DNA from: Thelephora terrestris
Lineage: Eukaryota > Basidiomycota > Agaricomycetes > Thelephorales > Thelephoraceae
Assembly: GCA_015956445.1 (NCBI GenBank)
Contig: WIUZ02000004.1
Coordinates: 1,240,001-1,304,000 of the forward strand
Length of the DNA: 64,000 bases
Reading direction: 5' to 3'
Part shown: positions 34,979 to 47,768 of the stretch, piece by piece
Layout of the letters: each line of letters opens with the position of its first letter
Numbering within the stretch: the stretch's first letter is position 1
Notes under the pieces: model-generated
Told to the model about the DNA's origin: nothing
The model's input: the letters and a program-made list of their open reading frames with translations, nothing else
Databases searched by the model: none
Program-made: the position numbers and the translations under genes

Positions 34979-36578
34979 TCAGTTAATCTGGATCATAACA
35001 TCATCGTAACCAGGCATCCCTCTAAACACGGATCCCAGTCCACGCCACTCTCCATCCGAGCTGATCCTCTCCAAGATGGCTGCATACGCGCAACACAGTC
35101 CAGAAAGTCCTTCGTAAAGGCTGTAAGGCGCATCTGGCCGTCGTAGCTCTCCCTGACGCGTCATTCCATGCCAGTGAGAGCCGAGGACAGCCAGATGAAC
35201 GGCCTGGTAGAATCGTTCTGGTAGCGAGTCCTTGCCGCGACCATCAAGAACGTCCGACGCAGCGAGAAGAGTGAAAACACTCCCCGAGACTCCGTGACAA
35301 AGTCCTACACCCTTCTTAAGGAACCCTTCCCTATAAACCAGATCCGATGCTCGGGCGACTGCGGACTTTAATCTCGTTTGAAACCCGGGAGAGACGGAGA
35401 GCTCGGCTGCCCGCTTGAGGATTGTTGAGAATAAAATCACCAATCCTGGGGCTCCGTGACACCATCTAAGTGCACACCAGTCGCTCTGTGATTAGCAGAC
35501 GACCGTCGCGTGTGGAAGCAAACTCTCACTGGAGTAGCTCCTGTTTCTCAGTTGGGGGTTCTTCACTCGCTTTGGGCGACCAGTTCCCATCTTCGCACTG
35601 TACACGCAGCAGCCATTCCACCGTTTGCAAGACAATGGGAATGTGCGCGGCAATTGTGTCCAATGGACATGAAACGATCATTTGAAGTATTCCCGCTGTT
35701 ATCTGATTATGAAACCGAATCCGGCGTAATCACAAATCTCGACATACCAACGCCGTGTGCTGCTCCCAAGTATAACTTGTGGTGCCAGCACCACATCAGT
35801 GGCGACCACGAGGACGGTGCCACACCAGGTGGTCGCGTTGCGTCAGCCCCCATCGTCCCGCGGTCAATGACGTCATCCACAAGCTTCCGCAACGTATCGA
35901 ATGAGGTCAGAGTTTTGATCTCTTCTGCTGGTGGGGCGTCCGAATAAATCTCTGCCGTTACGTTCGAACGCAAGAATAGGAGGGCATAGAGCAGCCCTGC
36001 GCGACCGTAGAGGACCTCGCAGCCGTCATACGGCGTTAAAGGTACATTTTCTGACTGGACCGGCCGGTACAGCGCCAGTTTGACTGCTGAACGAAGGACG
36101 GATACACAGCGCTGATAACCGTGATAATCGAGGAGCGGTTTCTCTCCTTCTGGCCGGGTTAGATGTTGAACAATGAGGACCGCAGCACAGCCGACGTGTG
36201 TCTCCATGAAAGAGACCCTCGATGCGTCTTTAGGTGGCTTTAGGGAGACGCAACGAACCATGCGTGCACAGGCTTGTCGAGCGGAAGCCTCGAGTTCGAC
36301 GGGAGGAATATCCGGCAGGTCAAGGCCGGCCACCCGCCAATCCATGAGCACGAGCCCTGGAAACCTATCGATGAGAAAACCTTCGCCACACCTCCACAAC
36401 GGTTACCTGATGTCTCGACGTATACGCTTGGGTGGAAGCTCTGGGACTCATGCCTGTGAACTCGAGCGACCTCGCTCTTCAGCCGCTTAATCAAGTGTCT
36501 CCGGGTCGATTCGAGATCTGTCTCGGCGAAGTTGGAATTATGCGGTATGAAACGAGCCTGGGGCCCGAGTCCATCCAT
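34979..36578 (-). CDS. LanC-like protein (LANCL)
   Basis: Eukaryotic relative of bacterial lanthionine cyclases. In mammals LANCL proteins add glutathione to dehydroalanine residues in damaged proteins. The ATG is at 36578 (MDGLGPQARFIPHNS). Exon 1 ends VYVETSG, and a 51-nt intron joins GLVLMDWRVAGLDLPD. Alpha-toroid repeats include SFMETHVGCAAVL, GCEVLYGRAGLLYALLFL and LYLGAAHGVG. Zinc ligands are visible: the Cys in RWCHGAPGLVILFS and the Cys-His pair in GVGLCHGVSGS; both match the conserved LanC ligands. The tail has YSLYEGLSGLCCAYA and ends DDVMIQIN. About 450 aa, cytosolic, apparently intact. It is not next to any precursor-peptide gene that I can see. Confidence 0.88.
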
Positions 36579-36693
36579 TGTGTGGGGCGAGGCGGATCGA
36601 GGCGCGGGCTAGTGTGGGAAATTTATTGATCGGCTCAAGCTCGTAAATTTCTTCCTCCGGCGAAGCCTCAGCCATCCCGTTCTTTGTCCCACT
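36579..36693. promoter_or_regulatory. Short bidirectional promoter, LANCL / UTP7
   Basis: Only 115 bp separate the two divergent start codons, so both genes must share this promoter DNA. It is GC-rich and has no TATA box that I can see. Confidence 0.6.
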
Positions 36694-38828
36694 ATGGATG
36701 CCCTGTTCGCGAAAGCGGAGGCCATACGACCGCACAAGAGACGGAGGTTCAACGGCGATGGACCCCACTCCAAAAAACACACGGGGAAGGATGTCGAACT
36801 CGACTCAACCGCCAAATCCGTTCTCCATCACACCTCCCTTCCAAAATCGCTCCGGCCGGGCTCGCCCCCTCCTGAAGAGGCAAAGAAGTATTCCCACATC
36901 TCGGACAAGAAGCTCCGGGCGCAGCTTTCTAGCCAATCTGCGCACAGTGCGCGATCAAAAGCGCTGTTAGAGGATGCCGCATTCTTATTAGAGCACGAGG
37001 ATTCTGGCGCCATGGAGGCTGAGGGGGAGCTGGATAGGACTTGGAGAGTGGGACAGGATGAGATCGCCGAGTCTGCAGGTCAGGAGGCTGCAAAGAGTCG
37101 GCGAGAGTGGAAGCTAGATGGCGGTCCTTACCGATCAAGGTACACGCGGAATGGCAGGTATATGCAACCCCATTCAATCCAGCATTCAATCTTCCTAATG
37201 TTCGCTCACCCATTAGGCATCTCGCTATTGTTGGTCTCAAAGGTCATGTGGCTACCTTCGACTGGCAGACAGGAACACTACATTCTGAATTACAACTCCG
37301 TGAGACCTGCCGTGATATCACGTTTGTGCATCAAACGCTCACTCTCAAGCTTGGTTTGATTGAACATGTCCATCCAGGTTCTTGCATGATCAATCCCATT
37401 TCGCGGTCGCACAATCGAAATACGTCTTCATTTACGATCGGGACGGCGTAGAGCTCCATCGGTTGAAGTCACACATCGAGCCAACGCGCCTTGAATTTCT
37501 CCCCTACCACTGGCTGCTCGCTAGCGTCGTAAGTGCATTCCTACATTCGTCGTCTGTGTGCTGATATCGTGAAAAGGGCCAAACGGGATACCTGAAATAC
37601 CAGGACACTTCAACAGGACAGATCTTGGCCGAACACCGCACGAAACTGGGGGGATGCACCACTATGACACAAAACCTGCACAACGCTGTGATACACCTTG
37701 GACATCAGAATGGCACCGTAACACTATGGACGCCAAATTTACCCCATGCGGCCGTGCGGTTGCTGGCGCATCTCGGTCCAGTCGTCAGCGTCTCCGTTGA
37801 CCCGAGTACGGCAGGAAGGTACATGGCAACCGCCGGTCATGATGGTACAGTAAAAGTGTGGGATTGTCGAAATTGGAAGGGTGCGGTCAGGCAGTGGGCC
37901 ACCAGGGGAGGATCTGCGGAACTCGAATGGAGTCAAAAGGGTGCGCTGGCCGTCGCCTCCGGTGGGTCTGTGAATGTGAGCGTTTCCGCTTCGGGTTCAG
38001 AGTGTTTCATTAACTCCCGGTTCCCCAGGTGTATAACAAACCGGCTATCCAACAATTCTTTGCTGGGACAACAAGCCCGCCGCTCTACATGACGCACCCA
38101 ATCCCTCACAGGCCACTTACATCCGCCAGATTCTGTCCTTTCCAAGATACCCTTACGATCGGTCACTCTAAGGGCCTCTCGAGCATACTCGTCCCTGGCT
38201 CTGGAGAACCCAATTTCGACAGTTCTGAAGCTGATCCATTCGAGAACAAGAGAATGAGGCGCGAGAGGGAGGTCAAGGGCCTGCTGGACAAGGTATTCGC
38301 GATGGGATTTGTCTACCCCCCTCGCTTATACTTACGCACGGCGCTTAGGTACAACCGGACATGATCACTCTCGATCCGGAGTTTGTAGGGTCGTTAGCGC
38401 CTCCGACAAAGTTGACGACAGATGTCAATGGTAAACTGGATATTCCATTTGCCCGACTTCCAAGACAACATAGACTGAAGCTCCAGGGCCGGGCTGACGA
38501 AACTGAGGAAGTCTCGGAAGAGGAGGATGGAGGTGAAGGTAAAGAAGGCAACGCTTCGCGGAAGGAGGAGAAGGAGAAGAAGCGGATGCGCGGGAAGAAC
38601 AAGGCAATGAAGAGGTACCTCAGGAAACAGCGGAAGAATGTGATCGATCCAAAAGCGGTATGTCCCATCTCTTAGTCTCTTCGTTGCCCGTGCTTACCGC
38701 TTATCTTCAAGGTGGCACTCAAAGAGAAGCTGCAGAGAGAAAGAGAACAACGGAAGAAAACCAGAGATCTGGCGAAGGGTGTGCAGGAAGACAGACTACC
38801 AAGTGCTCTCGACCGTTTCCGGACTTGA
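36694..38828 (+). CDS. UTP7: U3 snoRNA-associated protein Utp7 (WDR46/BING4)
   Basis: WD40 protein of the small-subunit processome, acting in the nucleolus on 18S rRNA maturation. It starts MDALFAKAEAIRPHKRRRF with a basic N-terminus. WD repeats are HLAIVGLKGHVATFDWQTG, RDITFVHQ, SKYVFIYDRDGVELHRL, GYLKYQDTSTGQILAEH, AVIHLGHQNGTVTLWTPN, YMATAGHDGTVKVWDCRNW and AQ/LTIGHSKGLSSILVPGS. The BING4 C-terminal domain follows (NKPAIQQFFAG, MTHPIPHRPLTSARFCPFQ, GEPNFDSSEADPFENKRMRR). The basic tail ends LPSALDRFRT after a last intron at ~38657-38711. The exons need six or so short introns. Length (~600 aa) is normal. Confidence 0.92.
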
Positions 38829-39532
38829 ATCTACTGTATCCTCTATAGTATCACACTCTACACATCGATCCTGGCGTTGCAAACGTGGGAACAGTGCGGG
38901 GTATAACTGTATAGCTGCATGGGAGTTGCCGCATCCATCAAAACGGCACCCTGTGAGATCGACTCTCCCCTTAAGCCGCATTCCACATCTGAAATGTGAG
39001 TTCCGTTCGTGGTTATCTACAATCGCTCATCTCTAGTTCACAGAATGCGTGAAAAGTGGAAAAAGAAGAGATCGCGCCGTCTCCGCAGGAAAAGAAGAAA
39101 GATGAGAGCTCGTTCCAGTACGCTGCAACCCTTCCACGATCTCTCACAACCCCTGACCCACATTACTTCGTACAGAATGAACAAATGATAATGGGCGATT
39201 TGCGATTTGCGGCGAGTGAAAGGCGCATGGCTTTGACATGCGTCCTTGATCTGTCCGCACGATCAAGAAGTTACCTGGCTCGTTCTTGGACCCTCTTTAC
39301 GAGCCTGTCACTCCGACTTTTTTCGCACCTGTCGGTCGGGGTGGTTATTATCACGGAAAAACGAAGATTTGTACTCTTACCTCTGTTGCAATCCCATGTT
39401 TTCGTGTTGCACAAGACCTTCCCCTCTCTGTGTGACACCCACGCGCGTCTGATTCGCCGGACCTTCGTCACCCGTGGCAATTTCAAATTTAAGAACTCCG
39501 TTCGCCACCACGATTACGCAAACTCGACCGCA
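38829..39532. other. Intergenic region
   Basis: About 700 bp between UTP7 and MGS1. A 164-codon plus frame (39056-39550) lacks a proper ATG near its start and matches nothing known, so I take it as chance. A pyrimidine-rich block at 39370-39470 may belong to the MGS1 promoter. Confidence 0.45.
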
Positions 39533-41681
39533 ATGCCAGAGGGTAGGTGAAGATTTGTTGAGGATAGAATCTCTTAGCTGAATCCATGAGACTCGCCAGT
39601 CTCATGGTCTGATATTTTTCCGCTAGTCATCCTCGTTCTTACACACCAACAGTCCAGTCTGTAATGGCCGCGTTCTCGAAAAGAACATCAATAAGCATCT
39701 TGATTCGGGATGCAAGGCCAATTTGGTTGTTGCCCAGGCCAAGGGTACGCCAATAGCTCCTATATTCGAGATGAGTGGTCCTAGCAGGGTGGAGCATCCT
39801 CCAACGCCCACACCGCTGAAAAGGAAGGCCTCCATGCAAACACCCAATCCAAAACGAGGGAAAACGACCGCAGAGACGCGGTCACATGTACCCCTTGCAG
39901 AGAGACTCAGACCGCAGACCCTTGACGATTTCGTGGGCCAGAGTCATCTCACTGGGAGCAATTCTTTGCTCCGTAACGCGCTTACTAATCGTGAATCATC
40001 TGAGAGCGCTATATTTTGGGGTCCACCCGGGTGAGGTAACCACTGTGCCCTTTCGGAAGAGGGTTCTAATCGGTTCACACAGCTGTGGCAAAACTACCTT
40101 GGCGAGACTTTTGGCAAAGGCGTGTGATGCGGCTTTCAAGGAACTCAGCGCAACTGACTCGGGGATTGGCCAACTGCGCGAGGCTTTTGAAGAAGCGAGG
40201 AATCTCCGCAAATTAACGAAACGGTTGGTGTAGCGCCTCCGCGCCAGCAAAGGCTCTTACCTTTTGACATTCAGAAAGACGATCATCTTCTTTGACGAAA
40301 TCCACCGCTTCAACAAAGCTCAACAAGTAAGTAATGCCATATACGTCACGCTCTCCTCCACTGCGCCTGATCGTCGTCAAAGGACGTGTTCCTCCCATAC
40401 ATCGAACAAGGGCACGTTCAGGTAAGTTACCGTCTCATTCACTATCCTCGTATCAAACTGGATCTGAGTCTATGCAGTTGATCGGTGCTACGACGGAGAA
40501 CCCTTCGTTCAAACTGAATGCTGCTCTCCTGAGCAGGTGTCGGTGTGCACCCTCTGTTCTCAATCAACATTTTCTCGTGCTTATTTCCAATAGTGTCTTT
40601 GTATTCGAAAGACTTACAGATCCAGATATCGAGCACATCGTCCTAAACGGAATCCACCGCGTCTGCCGAGAAGACAGAAAACCCGCTAACATTGGCCAGA
40701 CAGAACCCGATGACGTCTTCAGCGATCCTATCGTGCCCTCATCCCAAGACACCAGCGGCTCTCGAGATGCCAGTGTCCAAAAATCGCTTCCCCAGTTATC
40801 AGAAAAAGTGCTTGCGTCCTTAGTCTCACTAGCGGACGGCGACGCACGCACCGCACTTTCTCTTCTCGCCCTCGTGCTTGGATCACCACCTGAGACGGAC
40901 GAAGGGACGTTGCTGACCGCCTTGCGTCAGTCCGTTTCGACTTCTTACGACCGTACCGGAGACAGCCACTACGACATGATCTCGGCCCTTCACAAGAGCG
41001 TGAGGGGCAGCGAGGGCTCAGCAGCGATGTACTGGCTGGCACGTATGCTGACAGCGGGGGAAGACCCAGTGTACATTGCGCGACGAATGGTCGTCTGTGC
41101 AAGCGAGGACATCGGTTTAGCGGATAACGCTGCTCTTCCTCTTGTGAGTGGCCCCCTTTTTCGACCCCTGAGCTTGAGTTTGAAGCTTTGATCGTAGGCG
41201 GTCGCGACTCTGCAAGCGTGTCAGAACGTCGGTATGCCCGAATGCCGCATAAACCTGGCCCATCTCGTGGCATATCTCTCTGAGGCACCCAAGTCGACAC
41301 GATCCTACGAAGCTTACAAACGAGCCGAAGCGGTTGCAAAAGAGCACCCATCCTTACCAATTCCAATGCAAGTGCGCAACGCGCCGACAGGTCTCATGCG
41401 ACAACTCGGCTACGGGGATGGCTACCACTACCAGCCTGGTTACAGGTATGTAACCCGGACACTTTCGCTGCTCGCTCATGTCTCGCTCAACGTTATCCAG
41501 GCACCCAGTAACGAATGACTACGTTCCTGAGGAAATCAAGGACATTATCTTCTTGAAGCCGGAAGGTGACATTTCCGACAAATTATGGGACGAGGATGCA
41601 CTGAAGAGATGGGAGTTGAAGAAGAACCACGGTATGCCTTGGGAAGGCAGAACCGGGGACCACTCTATGAACGATACATGA
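39533..41681 (+). CDS. MGS1: AAA+ ATPase Mgs1/WRNIP1 (replication maintenance)
   Basis: Clamp-loader-like ATPase that acts at stalled forks and binds ubiquitinated PCNA. The likely start is 39533: ATG CCA GAG GGT AG with an AG/GTGAAG donor, joined to the UBZ exon PVCNGRVLEKNINKHLDSGC. AAA+ motifs: AERLRPQTLDDFVGQSHL; Walker A GPPG/CGKTTLARLLA split by an intron; Walker B IIFFDEIHRFN; sensor 1 IGATTENPSFKLN; SLADGDARTALSLLALVL. The conserved C-terminal domain is SAAMYWLARMLTAGEDPVYI, RRMVVCASEDIGLADN, AVATLQACQNVGMPE and HYQPGYRHPVTNDYVPEE. By this splice the first UBZ cysteine would be serine. Seven or more introns. Confidence 0.9.
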
Positions 41682-42031
41682 TAATGAGCGTACGGACACT
41701 CCTTTGTTGTCACTGTATGACCGCCTACGCGATGAACGGTTTCGAAGGTCTGATCAACCTTCCCGTCTACCTGCAAACTGTACCATGCCATGGAAAAGCC
41801 AGGATCCCTAAGAAAGTACCTCAAAGCGGAGTGAAGAAAGGAAAGAAAGGGAAAGGGACGTTGGGCTTAGAGTCAGTAAGGATACAACAATTGCACATAG
41901 ATAACATCGCAGCTAAAAGGGAACCGGTCATTATGAAGCGAAGAGAACAGGGACAAATATAAATATAAATGTCCGGAGCGAGCATAAAAATGGAGGGAGA
42001 GGTAACAGGGGTAGTCGCTAGCGCCATTGTG
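41682..42031. other. Convergent intergenic region
   Basis: A 350-bp stretch between the ends of MGS1 and the flippase gene. It contains 3' UTR-like A/T-rich DNA (AATATAAATATAAATG near 41958). I see no gene. Confidence 0.5.
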
Positions 42032-45000
42032 CTACAGTGCTTGTCCAGGCGAGCGGAGGTTGTCTGGCGTCCGAGACCTGGATCTTGGCTCGAGTTCCCA
42101 GTCTTCATCTCCCGTTTGGTACGAGGTGTCCGTCGTCGGTTCCTGGTTATGACGAACCTGCATCTCGTATGAAGAAGCGGCCACTTCCTTCCGTGAGGTG
42201 CTAAGTGCTGGAATATAGGCAGCTGTCGAACTTGGCCCTAACGTCGTCGTAGGGGACGTCGTATCGCTCGGAAAACGTTGTCGCAATGCCCACGAGTCTG
42301 GCTGTGAAGGCGGGCTTCGCGTTCGCTGACTTGTCTCCGGTGGGGAATCCAAGTAGCGCTGCGTTGTCGAAGCCCTCCCACCCTCGTATACAACAGATAC
42401 TTCGGACTGGGACCTTGCATGCGGCTGATGAAAAATAGGAGTTCCCTCAATGTCACTCCTTTTCCGGTCTTTCCTGTGTTCGATTCCAAGGCGGTCTTTG
42501 AGGTCACCATAGACCCACATTTCGCGGACGATGTCACGATCCAAAGGCAGGTACGATGTGGAGATGAACTTGACCAAGAACCGGGGTGCTGTCGAATGAT
42601 TGGCAACGGTTGCAACGCTTCAATGTGACGGAACTCACCCAGTGCGATGACGACGGAGATGACTACACAAGCCCAGAACGGAACGTTCCCGAATAAGATC
42701 ACGACCTCGTCGTTAAAGTCACTACTTTCGAAGAAGGAATAGATCACGATCCAGAGCAACATGACAACTGAAGACCCGACGACGACGAGCCATGTGAGGA
42801 AAGTCCAACTTGAGAACGAAGTAAGAAATTGACATCTCCGAAACCTTGAATCTGGAACTCACTATCTCGTGTTGAGGCCAACGTATGTGTTTGCAGAAAA
42901 GATTGCAGCAACGGAGACCGTAGTACCAAAGTCTGACAAGGATTCGATGGTCTTCCCGTTCCACGATACAACGTTTCCGAGGGTCCAGGCGAGGTATGGG
43001 ATGAAGAAGACAACGGCAGATTGATACAACCCATCGGCCATGTAAAGCCAGAACTTCGCCTTCGTGTATTCGAGGCCACGGATACCTCTGATGTACAATT
43101 GAGGGAATGCCAACGCCGCCTTGGCGTTCACATCCTGGTCCAATGCTAAAGATTTGTGAGATCCGAACTAGGGGTCCAGGTGGTTGATCATACCTCCGAG
43201 GAATATGACTGGCAGAGACGTGAAGATCAAGTTATAGAGCAGGATGAAGGTATACTGGTAAAGATAGGTGGCATCGAAACTAGTGGGACCGAATCAATAT
43301 TATTCACTTAGGATGCGGCCGACGCCTACCTGTTGAACAGCAAGAACCAGAACATAGCGAACACCCAAATAACGTTCTATGGGCTCATGAACACCTAAAA
43401 GTCTGGGTCGTGTGACCGGAACGCACCTTATAGAAGAAGTTACTGTGCATCTCCGCAATACGGTGGTAGGACCATCGTCCGTGGACCAAGAGGAGCTTCG
43501 TCAGGAATCGGAATTGCCCAAAGGCATAATCCGCAGACATGGCAGCTTGTGAACCCTCCAGACCGAAAAGACCACATCCGATATTAGCTTCCTGAATCAT
43601 GGCAACGTCATTCGCACCGTCCCCGATGGAAAGCGTCATTGCGTTGCGCCCTTCCTTGACCTGACACGCCAACCGTTAGCTTTTCGAAGGGTGTATCTAA
43701 CAGCTTCACGCACAAGTTTAACCACCAACGCCTTTTGGGCCGGTGAAACACGGCAACATACAACCGTCTCGCATTGCGTTGCAAGATTCAGGAACATCGT
43801 CTTCAGCTCAGGTCTCAGGGCGAAACCCAACGTTTCCCCATCAATAACGACAGCGAACGCGGCTTGGGCGCCAGGAACGAAACCCCTGCTCTGTGGGTCC
43901 ACCGAAGGAGGCCCCAGGACAGAGGCGATCTTGTTGCAACCGGCTTCGATCTTGGACCGTGCTTCGTCGAGGGAATCCGCCTGGAGAATCATGATGTCCA
44001 TATCACTCTTGAGAAGGTTACAACTGAAACCTGTGGAACGTCACATTAGCCAGAGATACCGGCCGACGCCAAGGTTGATTACCAATTTCAATCGCAGTCT
44101 GCACTTTGTCACCTGGTAAAGTCTGTAAACATCCAATTGTTTCGCCCAAAGAGGAACATCATGGATCACCTGTCAAAATCCACAACTTGATACCGGCTTG
44201 ATGCAGGGTTTCTATGGCTTCGGGAACGCCCTCTTGCAATTTGTCTTCCAGGGCTGTAGCACCGAGGATGTACAGCGAGTGTTCGATACGCTCGGTGGCC
44301 TTGTCCATCGCATCTTCACGGTCATTGACCGAATTAGTCGCGGCGTCGTAGATTGTAGACCACTCGATGTACTCCTCCTCTTCCAAGTACCTGTATGCGA
44401 TGCAAAGCGTCCGAAGGCCGCCGTTGGCAAAGGTCTCCATATCTTTACAAGTCTGAACCTTGAGGGCTTGGTCCTGGTCCGGGGCCAACCGTTCGTAGAT
44501 GACGCTATCCGCACCCTTACAGTACAGAACAATCCTGCCTTGGGGGTTACGAACGATGACGCTCATCCTCTTCCTTGTAGAGTTGAATTCCAACAACTTC
44601 AATGGAATATAACGCTCGGCCTGGCCCATGACTTCGATATCGACAAAATCCTTTCCCTTCGCAACGAACGGGAATCCGGCGTCACATGCGGCGGCGACCA
44701 AAGCTGCCTCGTCCGGACTTTCGGCCTTGTACGTCAGATAGAATGGGTTGTCCCTCGGGTCCGGTCGATGTGAGAGCACGCTGTGACAGATGGCTAGGGC
44801 TCTGAAAAATGCAATGATGTGATTTCTTTGCGGAGAATCTCGATTCGCCATATCGGCAGCCAATTGAGGAGAAACGAGGGTGAGACGATCCGGTTGTCCG
44901 TATCTGTTCTTGAACGTTCGATCGAGAGTGTCGAGCATGTTGTGTTTGAGCACTCCGAGCGAGCGAGCCTGTTCCTCAGGAGGAGGAAGATCTCCCTTGC

Positions 45001-47152
45001 CTTGCCGTTTTGCCGCCCCACGTTGAGCCTCCGTTACACCCTCGCCGTACGAAACACCGTTGATCGAACATTTCTGAAACTCCATGATATTCTGGGTGAG
45101 AGTACCGGTTTTGTCCGAGAAAATGTATTCGATTTGTCCGAGATCGTCGGAAATGTTCCAAGTCTTGGGCACGCAAGCGGCGTCGAGGGGTTGGTAGTAC
45201 ATCTCGATATCTTGAGCAATGAAGAAGGCCTGGACGGTCTTGACAACTTCAATGGAAATGTACAGGGAGATTGGCACGATATTTTGAAACGCGATGAGGC
45301 AGACACTAGAATGCGATTGAGGTTGAATGGACACCTCCACGGAGTTGAAATGGAACGTACACGAATGTGATCACCGCATCAACCGCAACCGAACTCGATA
45401 CTTGGGAGCCGACTTCGAAAACATCCGCGCTAGTGCCTGACTTGCTCTCCCAGACACCATTGCAAATAGCGGTAATCAAGCACATCAACATAAGCAACAC
45501 AAAGTTGACGATGACGTTAAAGTTGGTCTCCTTCTCGATCTTGGATCGCTTGGAAGGGGTGGCACCACCGTTGAGCATGATCTTGGAGTCTGCACCAGTG
45601 TAGACGACAAGCCCGATAACCCAATCCGTATTCCGCAAAGTACAGCCACGAAGCAGTAGTTCGTTGATCGTCACTGATTCTTGTTTGTTTTCGCCGCTCG
45701 AGTCGGTGTAGCGCAAGATCGACTGATGAGAGTAAAGATTTTGGTGGGGAGGTTCGCAATCCAGGACGAACGATAGCCGCTCCATATCCTCCTCGGAAAC
45801 GACACTCGTCGTGGCAGAGACAGATCTTCTTGGCTTAAGATTGGTTTCACCATCCAAGTTCTTGGTTTCCACAAAGCACATCCCCTCAGGGTCAGAAGTG
45901 GACAGGACGACAATATCGGCGGGAATCTGCTCGTTATCCCGAAGTACAACGAGATCGCCAACTTCCAGCTTCTTCCAGAGAGTCCGTTCCCATTTGGCTT
46001 GGCCGCTTGCTCGTCTCCGGTAATCCACAGCACTGAACCTGGCAGGAGCCTGGGGCAGAGAAGGAAGCGAACTCGTAGGATTCCAGCTCTGTACGTCCTC
46101 AAAGACTTCGCTCTTCCACCCCTGGCCAGACCCTACCAGTGTCGTCCGTGAAGCGTCGATAGAGTTGGGGGGATAGCTGTGCGAGTCAATGCTCTGGATG
46201 TCTTCTAGCCGTCTACCGCCCGGGCCCATCGGCGTGGAACGAACTGAGCTGTAATCATGAGTGATACTAGAAGCATCGCTCCCAGTCTTGCTGAGCACAA
46301 TTTGCATTCCCTCCCCTGCCTCCCTCTGCCTTAACTTCTGAACGCCCTTTGTTACCTTCCCCGGCGGATTGATGCCCAACAGCTTTTCGTACCATTCACG
46401 GGGGTCTGTTTGACAGTTGACGTTCTTCCAATCTCCTAATTTAGTTGCGGCGGATGTATTAACTTCCTCGTCAACTTGGGCGCGACGATAATCTTCGATC
46501 CCATCCTTAATAGCGGTGACGGTGATGATAAATATGAGGGGGAGTGCCGCAGTTTGCGGAGAGGCCGCGCCGAACATTGGAAACACTTGGGACGTGTCAG
46601 TTCGCGTGCTACGAGGTTTTCGGTCGATCGGTAACGCACCTTGGAGGATAACCAGGGCCAAGAAATAGATATTCGCTACCCGACGGAACTGTTCGTACAA
46701 ATTCTTTGGTATAAACGTGAAGACGGTATATTCTGGGAGAGGGTGAGATTCTGTAGGGGAAGCGGGGGATATAGACGTGATAGCTCACTCGTCGTGCGAA
46801 CTTTATTCCGCGGATAACGAACGAGGGGCTCGTTCTTGCTGTCCACTTCGGACATTGGCAAAGGTCGGTTCACGAAGATCGTTCTCCTCTGGCCAGGAAC
46901 GGCTGGGCCAGCTGAAGCAACCGAGTCTTGTGTCGGGCGCTTCTTCGCAGTCCCCCTTCTGAAGAGCGAGCTTTTCTTCTTCTTGTTCACATGAAGGGTC
47001 TTTCTCCTCTCTGCACGCTGCTCGACCGCCGCAGATTCTGCGAGAGTGGAAGCTGCGGTCCGGACAGTCCTGAGGCGCAGTTCGGGGTCGATTGATCTGG
47101 TGTCCTCGTCGTCGGTGACGTCGTCTTCAGTAGGGGGGCGCACGTCAAGCAT
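42032..47152 (-). CDS. P4-type phospholipid flippase (Dnf1/Dnf2-like)
   Basis: Aminophospholipid-translocating ATPase that moves lipids to the cytosolic leaflet in Golgi, endosome or plasma membrane. The ATG at 47152 opens [18 protein letters not shown]. The P4 core follows: [16 protein letters not shown] (M1), [19 protein letters not shown] (M2), [16 protein letters not shown] and [12 protein letters not shown] (actuator), and [18 protein letters not shown] (the P4 PISL motif in M4). Then [17 protein letters not shown] (phosphorylated Asp), [35 protein letters not shown] and [19 protein letters not shown]. The M7-M10 region is exon-split, and a ~180-residue disordered C-terminus ends [11 protein letters not shown] long insert in the actuator part ([12 protein letters not shown] to [10 protein letters not shown]) is typical of the Dnf1/2 class. 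Confidence 0.93.
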
Positions 47153-47768
47153 GACACGGGGAGAAGGTGGATCTTGGGGACCGGAGGGTGTCTGGGAGGT
47201 ACGGGGGGAGAAGGAGAGAGTATAGATGCGGTGGGAATGAGGAGGGGGCTGAGAATAGTCCGGCCTTGGTCACGCCGTCAGATCAGTCGGCGTCTCGCTA
47301 TTCAAAACCTGTGTTCATCTTCAGGCTGACACCCATCCGCGATATTTTATTTTTCTACTTCAAGCTGGTCTCAAACCTCAGCACGGTATATGCGAACATT
47401 ACGAACACTCAAAATATTGGTACCAACGCGTCACATCGCCCAAGATGGGTCAAATCCTGTCAAATCCGACCTTGGGTTTTGCCGTTCAAGCGGAGGAAGC
47501 TGCCGGCTAAGACTATCTTGGCATCTCAAAGCGCAAGCAATCGAATAATCTGCAAGAAATCGATTGCAAGAATGTATGCGCTAGGCAAGGACAAAATATG
47601 CTAGGAGATGGTATCATAGTGTGCCTATGGCCGACAAGCCCATGGATGCTACATGATGAAACGCGCCAGTCGTTAAATGTGATGGTGGAGACATGCGGAA
47701 AGCGATGGATCCTGTGCGCGCGCGAACGCTGCGTGCGGACTGAAAGCGAGCTTTAAAATCAAAGAGCA
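47153..47768. other. Intergenic region upstream of flippase
   Basis: This region holds the flippase 5' side and the phosphatase 3' side. A GGGGGAGAAGGAGAGAG purine tract (47203-47219) and A/T-rich DNA at 47330-47420 may be promoter elements. The 145-codon plus frame here looks like chance. Confidence 0.45.

Noticed and set aside
31407-36578. A lanthipeptide or secondary-metabolite cluster around the LanC-like gene
   Set aside because: Neighbours are an oxidase, a ribosome-biogenesis factor and replication genes; no precursor peptide, dehydratase or transporter is present.
39056-39550. 164-codon plus-strand frame before MGS1
   Set aside because: No ATG near its start, unlike any family, and it overlaps the MGS1 start region.
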